DNA from: Candidatus Epulonipiscium sp.
GTDB taxonomy: Bacteria > Bacillota_A > Clostridia > Lachnospirales > Cellulosilyticaceae
NCBI GenBank assembly: GCA_012841565.1
Contig: DUUM01000271.1
Coordinates: 1-12,371, forward strand
DNA: 12,371 bases
Direction of reading: 5' to 3'
Shown here: piece after piece, positions 7,858-12,371 of the stretch
Layout: each line of letters opens with the position of its first letter
How positions within the stretch are numbered: the stretch's first letter is position 1
The notes under the pieces: model-generated
What the model was told of the DNA's origin: nothing
Databases searched by the model: none
Seen by the model: only the letters and a program-made list of their open reading frames with translations
Made by a program: the position numbers and the translations under genes

Positions 7858-9401
7858 AGGTCATCTCCTCCAAAGTATTTAGCGCCACGGACAAAGCCGT
7901 AACTTTCATCATTAATAGGGGCATGATCTGTATTATTTTTTTTATTTTTATTGCGCTTTTTATTTCGTTCCAATATGCTTTTAAAAACAGAAATCGTCGG
8001 ATTTGTTGATACTTTCAGCAGTGTTTGGGTTGCTTTCTCCAATTCACTATCTGTATACTTCTTAGATAAGTTTCGCAGTGTGGCAAGAATGTTTAACGCT
8101 TTCTTTTCCACATTTGTATCTAAGATATAAGAAACGAATTCTGTCATAGATGGTCCGATAGTTTCTGCCCACAGCTTATTGTTATCTGGATTATGGTCTA
8201 GATATAGGCGATGATTGTCTGGCATATGGTCCTTGTTGGTAGAATACTGACCTATTTCACCTTTTAATCGTTTATGAGATGCAATTCTGCTCTCTTTGAA
8301 GTAAACTTCTATTAGATCTGTTGTTATCCGTATATCGACACGCTCACGGACATAGTCGTAAGGAACAGAATAATGCATGCGTTCAACTTGAATGTGATAG
8401 TTTAGGCCGACGGTTGCGACTTTCCATTGTGAAAGCTTATAGCGTGTTTGTGGAAGTGGTTGAAGGTAGGATTTCTCTTCTTCCACAAAAATCGATTTAC
8501 GGAACCCAGGTCGTTTTTGAAATTGAGTCGTGTTAATTTCTTCTAACTTTTCAAAAATACGGTGGTTTAAATCTTCGATATGAAAACATTGATAATTTCT
8601 TAGTGATGCAATAATTTGCCTCGAAATATGGCCCACAGTTCCCTCTACACTTGGCTTGTCCTTTGGCTTTCTAACACGGCCAGGAACGATTACAATGCGG
8701 TAGTAATCAGCTAGTTCACGGTAGGCTTCGTTTAGAATAGGCTCACTACGTGAGGCCGTTGTAACACCTGTCTTTAGATTATCTGGAACCAATGTTTCAG
8801 GAACGCCACCAAAATATTCTAAGGCATGGATATGAGCAATTAGCCAGTTAGCCGATTTCATATCTAAAAATGCTTCTACATAACTGTATTGACTGTAAGG
8901 CAATGTTGCAATAAAAACATAAGCCTTAAGATCTTCACCAGTAGAGCGGTCTGTCACCTTAAGGGTTGAACCAGCCCAGTCTACCTCCATAATCTCACCT
9001 GGTTTTCTGCGTATTGGCATTGTTAGCTTATATTTCTTGGCATACTTTCCGTATTTCTCACAAAAAGTTCGGTATGCATAAGGAATTTTCTTGCTCTCAC
9101 GCGCTAGCAAGGAATATTCAAGATGCAATAAACTTAAAGTGACATTCTTTTTTTGTAGCTCCTTGTGGACAATTTCCCAGTCGACAGGGAAAAACCCCTT
9201 TTCTATGGCTTGTTTCTCTGGGAAAAGAAGTATTTCTAGCCATGGGTTCGTCATGGTATCATTCAAGTTTTCAATTTCTAGTTTCTTGGCACGCTGGATA
9301 ACTTCAGAAATCTTGTTTCTTGAATGACCTGTGCTGGAGCTGATCGTTCTTTGGCTAATGCCATCAAAGTGAAGCTCCAAGATCTTACGATAATTAATCA
9401 T
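7854..9401 (-). CDS. istA: IS21-family transposase IstA
   Basis: The start is placed at ATG 9401-9399 because AGGAGG lies just upstream at 9409-9414; an in-frame ATG at 9446 gives 15 more residues but lies upstream of that site. The 515-residue protein begins with a helix-turn-helix (ILELHFDGISQRTISSSTGH), the part expected to bind the terminal repeats. The integrase-like rve catalytic domain has D141 (EVDWAG), D207 (VPDNLKTG) and E253 (KPSVEG), followed by a Mu-transposase-like C-terminal region (HYSVPYDYVRERVDIRI) and a basic, lysine/asparagine-rich tail. It cuts and joins the element ends together with IstB. All catalytic residues are present. The gene runs opposite to the helicase it interrupts. 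Confidence 0.95.
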   Translation of the reverse strand: MINYRKILELHFDGISQRTISSSTGHSRNKISEVIQRAKKLEIENLNDTMTNPWLEILLFPEKQAIEKGFFPVDWEIVHKELQKKNVTLSLLHLEYSLLARESKKIPYAYRTFCEKYGKYAKKYKLTMPIRRKPGEIMEVDWAGSTLKVTDRSTGEDLKAYVFIATLPYSQYSYVEAFLDMKSANWLIAHIHALEYFGGVPETLVPDNLKTGVTTASRSEPILNEAYRELADYYRIVIVPGRVRKPKDKPSVEGTVGHISRQIIASLRNYQCFHIEDLNHRIFEKLEEINTTQFQKRPGFRKSIFVEEEKSYLQPLPQTRYKLSQWKVATVGLNYHIQVERMHYSVPYDYVRERVDIRITTDLIEVYFKESRIASHKRLKGEIGQYSTNKDHMPDNHRLYLDHNPDNNKLWAETIGPSMTEFVSYILDTNVEKKALNILATLRNLSKKYTDSELEKATQTLLKVSTNPTISVFKSILERNKKRNKNKKNNTDHAPINDESYGFVRGAKYFGGDDL

Positions 9402-9450
9402 AAAAAAACCTCCTATATAATAATTGTCATGCTTTAGTGCATGCAATCTT

Positions 9451-9456
9451 ATTATA
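9451..9456 (-). promoter_or_regulatory. Candidate -10 box for istA
   Basis: The minus strand reads TATAAT here, a perfect -10 consensus about 50 bases before the istA start. No good -35 box lies 16-18 bases upstream, so the promoter may be weak. A CATGC/GCATG inverted repeat (9428-9443) lies between it and the ribosome binding site. Confidence 0.3.
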
Positions 9457-9474
9457 CAAGAGGTACTATGTGAA

Positions 9475-9559
9475 GTGGCTCTCTATTCCGCAGATGGTGG
9501 CTCTTTTGTCCGCAACAGGTGGCTTAAATCTCCGCTCAAGTGGTCTTATCTGTCCGCCA
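9475..9559 (-). repeat. IS21 right end: inverted repeat and 22-bp repeat units
   Basis: Four units with a 22-base period start at 9475, 9497, 9519 and (partial) 9541. On the plus strand the full units begin GTGGCT and contain TCCGC near the end; on the minus strand this is GCGGA...AGCCAC, the same core as in the left end. The outer two units form the terminal inverted repeat. The units here are more diverged from one another than those on the left. Confidence 0.8.
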
Positions 9560-10316
9560 TATTCAACAAACAGATGCCCTGCAAAAAGCCATTGCTAGCC
9601 GTAACATAGAAGCTGATACAGTTCACAAATATCAAGGACGTGAAAAGGATATTATTATTCTTACAACGGTTGCAAATGAAGTAGAAGCTAATGATTTTGT
9701 TGATAACTCAAACCTTATTAACGTTGCCGTTTCACGGGCGGTAGATCAATTAATTGTTGTGGTTTCAGAAGGCTATCAGCAGTGGGAAGGCACTAATATT
9801 GGGGATTTAGTAAGATATATCAAATATAATAATTTTGAAGTTATCCAGAGCGAAATATATTCTGTATTTGATTTGCTTTATCATTCTTATTCTAACAAGT
9901 TATTAGAATTTATAAAAAGTAGCAAAAGGGTATCTGAGTATGAATCGGAAAACTTAATGAATGAACTCATAGAAAAAGTACTGTCTTCTACTGAGTTTCA
10001 ACATCTTGACTGTGTTATCCATCAACCTCTTAGAATGCTTATAAGGGATACAAGTAAATTAAATGATGATGAATATCAGTATGCCATGAATATACTCACC
10101 CACACAGATTTTGTGATTTTCAATAAAGTGGATAAAATGCCAGTACTCGTTGTTGAAGTAGATGGGTACGCATATCATGCAGATAATCCAAAGCAACTTA
10201 AACGGGATAAAATGAAAGATGACATTTTACGCAAATATGGCATTCCCATTTTGAGATTGGGAACCAATGAGAGTGGTGAAGAAAGTAGATTGAAGCAGGC
10301 ATTAAGGGGAAGATAG
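9540..10316 (+). pseudogene. SF1 helicase with DUF2726 nuclease: 3' part, after IS21
   Basis: Native sequence starts at about 9561; the bases before it, including the GTG at 9540, belong to the IS21 end. In rejoined numbering, motif V is HKYQGREKD (675-683) and motif VI is LINVAVSRA with the arginine finger region at R712, completing the helicase core. A helical linker follows, then a DUF2726 domain: D836 (TDFVIF), E852 and D854 (VVEVDGYAYH), QLKRDKMKDDIL and GIPILRL. This is the pattern of restriction-endonuclease-like PD-(D/E)XK folds such as Vsr. The intact protein would therefore unwind or translocate on nucleic acid and probably cut it. Separated from its start, this part has no ribosome binding site and is probably not translated. 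Confidence 0.88.
9560..9563. repeat. Right target-site duplication TATT of the IS21 element
   Basis: This is the partner of TATT at 6936-6939. Native helicase sequence resumes here (ATT-CAA-CAA). Confidence 0.7.
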
Positions 10317-10329
10317 TGTAAAGTAGGTT

Positions 10330-10680
10330 ATGAGAGATATTAGATAATATATTGAAGATGTTTTTTCCTATGAACTTCTAGAAATAATCGAACACATTGA
10401 CCAAGCGGGGACTATAGCAAAAATCCATGAGACCTTAGAGGGTAAAGAAGTATAATGGGATTATAGAAAATTTGATATTGAGTTTTTGAATAAGGTAACG
10501 GCTATGGATGGATCAAATGAGCTATGTAAAATTGCCAGCAAGTACATCGCTAAAGAATACATCGAAATAAGAATGGGGAAAGGTATATCACGTAGGGTGC
10601 AGGGGGCTCCTTGACATATAGGGTATATAAATGCTAAGAATGAGAGAAGTTGGAATAAAGTCAAAGAATCCTATGAATAG
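10330..10680 (+). pseudogene. Unknown protein gene with three in-frame stop codons
   Basis: From ATG 10330 to TAG 10678-10680 a single frame of 116 codons reads like a soluble, charged protein: YIEDVFSYELLEIIEHIDQA, then WDYRKFDIEFLNKV, then LCKIASKYIAKEYIEIRMGK, then HIGYINAKNERSWNKVKESYE. It is broken by TAA 10345, TAA 10453 and TGA 10612, but the frame never shifts. An AAAGTAGG-like site at 10320-10327 lies close to the ATG. It begins 13 bases after the helicase stop on the same strand, so it was probably the next gene of the same operon. All three stops could come from C-to-T changes in CAA, CAA and CGA, though other single changes also work. I do not recognise the family. Confidence 0.55.
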
Positions 10681-10793
10681 TGGCTGCTTATACGTTATTG
10701 TTTTTTATCAGGAAGGATCTAAAATAAACGTTGTTTAGTTTCATTGAGGTTAATCCTATGAAGACTTAATAGTTTGAGGTCAGACCCTCCTTG

Positions 10794-10814
10794 GCAGTGG
10801 GGAGTGTCCACTGC
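10794..10814. repeat. Intergenic hairpin between 10681 and 10963
   Basis: GCAGTGG (10794-10800) and CCACTGC (10808-10814) form a perfect 7-bp stem with a 7-base loop. No T-run follows, so it is not a clear terminator. Just upstream, GGTCAGACC at about 10779-10787 is an imperfect palindrome that recalls the GGGG-ACTGA-CCCC repeat near 11551. I see no gene in the rest of 10681-10963. Confidence 0.4.
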
Positions 10815-10963
10815 TAAGGTAAAGGGAAGGTGTAGTGGTTTATATCTAAATGTAGCTACTGTTAGACATTGATGAAAATCACCTGGGTTTTCTGAACATT
10901 AGAAATACCTGGGATGATATCAGATAGAAAGAAAAAGGAGTATTATATAGGGGGTAAAATACT

Positions 10964-11587
10964 ATGAAGATAAAAAAGATTAAAATTAAAAATTTTAAAA
11001 GTATAGTAGATATTACTATAGAGTGTAATCCATTATTTAATGTAATAATTGGTCAGAATAATATTGGTAAAACAACTATATTAGAGGCTGTCTTACTATG
11101 GAAGAAATGTTTTGATAAAAACATACAAAGAAAAGGAAGAAAGTTTTATTCAAATGTTAAAAATATACACTTTCAAGAATTATCCTTTTTACGTATTACA
11201 GATGATACGGATTTATTTAATACTATTAACAATAAAAAGGCTGATATTGAGGTTGAATTAGAATTTGATGATGAGGGTGATATATATAATTTAGGGTTTA
11301 GATTAACTAAAGTATATAATATTGATAATGCTTATTTTCAACTTCACTATATTGAAAAGAATGAATTTATTAGATTTGAAACAGTTTCAGACAAATATAA
11401 TAAAAAGATAAAAAATATTATTGTTATTTCAGAAAGCAAGCCTATAGCCAACATAATAACAAAAGAACCTTATATGTACAAAGCCCAAATAGTCTCAAAA
11501 CTTAGTAAAGGTAAGGGGTTTGAAGTTTTAAGCAAGGCTCTTTGCTACGCAAAATCGCCTATGGGGACTGACCCCAAACAATTCTAA
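10964..11587 (+). pseudogene. OLD/RecF-like AAA ATPase, N-terminal fragment
   Basis: ATG 10964 is preceded by AGGGGG at 10949-10954. The product begins MKIKKIKIKNFKSIVDITI, the usual first strand of SMC/RecF/OLD-type ATPases, followed by Walker A GQNNIGKTT at 30-38. These proteins bind DNA and hydrolyse ATP; many, with a C-terminal Toprim nuclease (OLD) or a partner nuclease, act in phage defence. Here the native frame runs to about residue 195 and then enters a 35-bp repeat, giving the foreign ending AKSPMGTDPKQF and TAA. The signature motif, Walker B and any nuclease domain are absent; family members are usually 400-700 residues. The fragment could fold only partly and should be inactive. 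Codon use is very A/T-rich. Confidence 0.75.
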
Positions 11588-11620
11588 AATCGCCTATGGG
11601 GACTGACCCCAAACAATTCT
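11551..11620. repeat. Two tandem 35-bp repeats with a REP-like palindrome
   Basis: Bases 11551-11585 and 11586-11620 are identical. Each holds TGGGGACTGACCCCA, in which TGGGG pairs with CCCCA around a 5-base loop. The first copy supplies the last codons of the truncated ATPase frame and the second is non-coding. A further small palindrome, TCTGATTTTCAGA (11618-11630), adjoins the second copy and leads into the ribosome binding site of the next gene. The layout resembles intergenic repetitive palindromes (REP/BIME type), some of which are moved by Y1 transposases. Confidence 0.85.
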
Positions 11621-11644
11621 GATTTTCAGAGGAGAAGAGATAAA

Positions 11645-12250
11645 ATGAAAAAGCAGCTTTATTTATTACTAACAGCAATACTAACAGTATCCTTGTTTGG
11701 GACCACTATTTTTGCCAGCGACAAAAAGCCAGCAATCATCAACGAAAGTGCCATGTTTATTGATGGTGAGCAGATTTGGGGCACAGGATTTAATGTAGGT
11801 GGGAATAATTATTTTAAACTACGGGATATCGCAGATAACTTATCCCAAACATCAAGCTCATTTGAAGTTACTTGGAACAGTGAGCGAAAGTTAATAGAGC
11901 TTGTTACAGGAGCCGCTTATACACAAGTAGATGACAAGGATTCTAAACAGTATTATAGAGGACGCAAATACTTTGGAACAGTGAACAATACAAAGTTTTT
12001 GCTAGATGGTAAGGAGCATAACCTGCCTGTTTTTCATATAGATGGGAGTAATTATTTTAAACTGAGAGACTTAAGTGAACTAGTTGCTTTTGATATGGTA
12101 TGGAATAAGGAAGCGGGCCAGATATTACTGTCTTCTAAGCTGCCAAAGAATGCCTATAGGTCCACAACAGCCAATAACAATGATAATGGTGTTTATGGGA
12201 GTTTTCTTAGGTGGAGAGACACGGTTACTTCCTATATGACTCAAAAGTGA
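11645..12250 (+). CDS. Secreted stalk-domain (copper amine oxidase N-like) protein, probably truncated
   Basis: AGAGGAG just upstream (about 11628-11634) supports ATG 11645. Residues 1-24 are a signal peptide (KKQLYLLLTAILTVSLFG, cleavage after FA). The mature part contains two related modules: NNYFKLRDIADNL...FEVTWNSERKLIEL, then SNYFKLRDLSELVAFDMVWN followed by AGQILLSS. The 'YFKLRDia...W...  i.l' pattern is that of stalk domains related to the copper amine oxidase N-terminal domain. These domains occur in many exported proteins of Clostridia and Bacilli, where they appear to act as spacers or in wall attachment, not as oxidases. The 201-residue length is short for such proteins, which usually carry a further functional domain. 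The stop TGA 12248-12250 lies at the start of repeats that look like an IS end, so the natural C-terminus is probably lost. Confidence 0.75.
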   Translation: MKKQLYLLLTAILTVSLFGTTIFASDKKPAIINESAMFIDGEQIWGTGFNVGGNNYFKLRDIADNLSQTSSSFEVTWNSERKLIELVTGAAYTQVDDKDSKQYYRGRKYFGTVNNTKFLLDGKEHNLPVFHIDGSNYFKLRDLSELVAFDMVWNKEAGQILLSSKLPKNAYRSTTANNNDNGVYGSFLRWRDTVTSYMTQK

Positions 12251-12371
12251 TTACGGCCACTCAAATGTACCACTAACGCCATCTTATGTACCAGCCAGTG
12301 ACAGAGTTCTTACCACTCAATGCCAAGCTATGTACCAACGACTAAATCCCTTTAGCTTAATAAAATTAATA
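12248..12371. mobile_element. Possible terminus of a second IS21-family element, cut by the window edge
   Basis: Three copies of a 16-17 base motif, GCCA-N5/6-TGTACCA, lie at 12256-12272, 12278-12293 and 12322-12337. A related CCACTCAA occurs at 12258-12265 and 12313-12320. Regularly repeated binding units of this kind near one end are characteristic of IS21-family elements, and the sequence differs from the IS21 element at 6940-9559. No transposase is visible before the window ends. If correct, the outer end lies near 12248 and the element has cut the 3' end of the stalk-domain gene. Confidence 0.45.

Larger units (their letters stand above)
6940..9559 (-). mobile_element. IS21-family insertion sequence, complete, about 2620 bp
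   Basis: The element carries istA and istB on the minus strand, overlapping by 4 bases. It is bounded by related inverted ends: bases 6940-6979 and the complement of 9518-9557 align without gaps and share GAGCGGAGATTTAAGCCACC. Each end holds a 22-bp-period array of transposase-binding-like units, as is typical of the family. The outer right end finishes in CA, as expected for IS21 ends. It sits in the helicase gene in the opposite direction to it, with a TATT duplication. Both genes are full length with intact catalytic motifs, so the element looks competent to move. Confidence 0.94.

Noticed and set aside
8321..9327. Plus-strand open frames inside istA (8321-8536 and 9091-9327)
   Set aside because: They are antisense to a complete transposase gene, have no ribosome binding sites and no recognisable protein features.
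9540..10316. Independent 258-residue gene starting at GTG 9540
   Set aside because: The first seven codons are IS21 end sequence, there is no ribosome binding site, and the protein begins in the middle of a helicase core. It is the 3' half of the interrupted gene.
10345..10614. Stop-codon recoding (readthrough or reassigned codons) in the 10330-10680 frame
   Set aside because: Both TAA and TGA are involved, neighbouring intact genes use normal stops, and no recoding element is visible. Nonsense decay is simpler.

Overview
The window is low-GC, Firmicutes-like DNA. Genes have A/T-rich codon use and strong AGGAGG-type ribosome binding sites. The gene families present (Amidase_6-type peptidoglycan amidase, stalk/copper-amine-oxidase-N domain protein, clostridial-type IS66 and IS21 elements) suggest a member of the Clostridia. 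The genus cannot be told from sequence alone. Almost every non-transposon gene here is partial, frameshifted, truncated or interrupted, so this looks like a decaying accessory island kept in motion by insertion sequences.

Layout. Bases 1-612 hold the tail of one gene, a startless reading frame, and a small membrane-anchored protein gene broken by a frameshift in an A7 run. Bases 874-2034 hold an Amidase_6 gene (frameshift plus apparent internal deletion at an 8-bp microhomology), followed closely by a small single-pass membrane protein gene. Bases 2216-4732 are a complete IS66-family element (tnpA, tnpB, tnpC; 14-bp perfect terminal inverted repeats; no target duplication). Directly at its right end is the C-terminal piece of an HRDC-domain protein (4733-4917).

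Bases 4978-10316 are the most informative part. They carry a large superfamily 1 (Upf1-like) helicase gene with a C-terminal DUF2726 (PD-(D/E)XK-like) nuclease domain. The gene is split by a complete IS21-family element (istA-istB on the minus strand, about 6940-9559) flanked by a TATT duplication. Removing the element and one TATT restores one open frame of about 904 codons with all helicase motifs in order.

Bases 10330-10680 are a coding-like frame with three in-frame stops and no frame change. Bases 10964-11587 are the N-terminal third of an OLD/RecF-like AAA ATPase, cut off by two tandem 35-bp copies of a REP-like sequence with a GGGG-ACTGA-CCCC palindrome. Bases 11645-12250 encode a secreted stalk-domain protein. 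Its 3' end runs into repeated 'gcca...tgtacca' motifs that look like the terminus of a second, different IS21-family element.

How they work together: helicase-nuclease, HRDC remnant and OLD-like ATPase are nucleic-acid-processing families common in anti-phage defence islands, so a former defence cluster is a reasonable inference. None of the three is intact here. The only clearly complete, functional-looking units are the two transposons. The stalk-domain protein and the small membrane protein may also be expressed.
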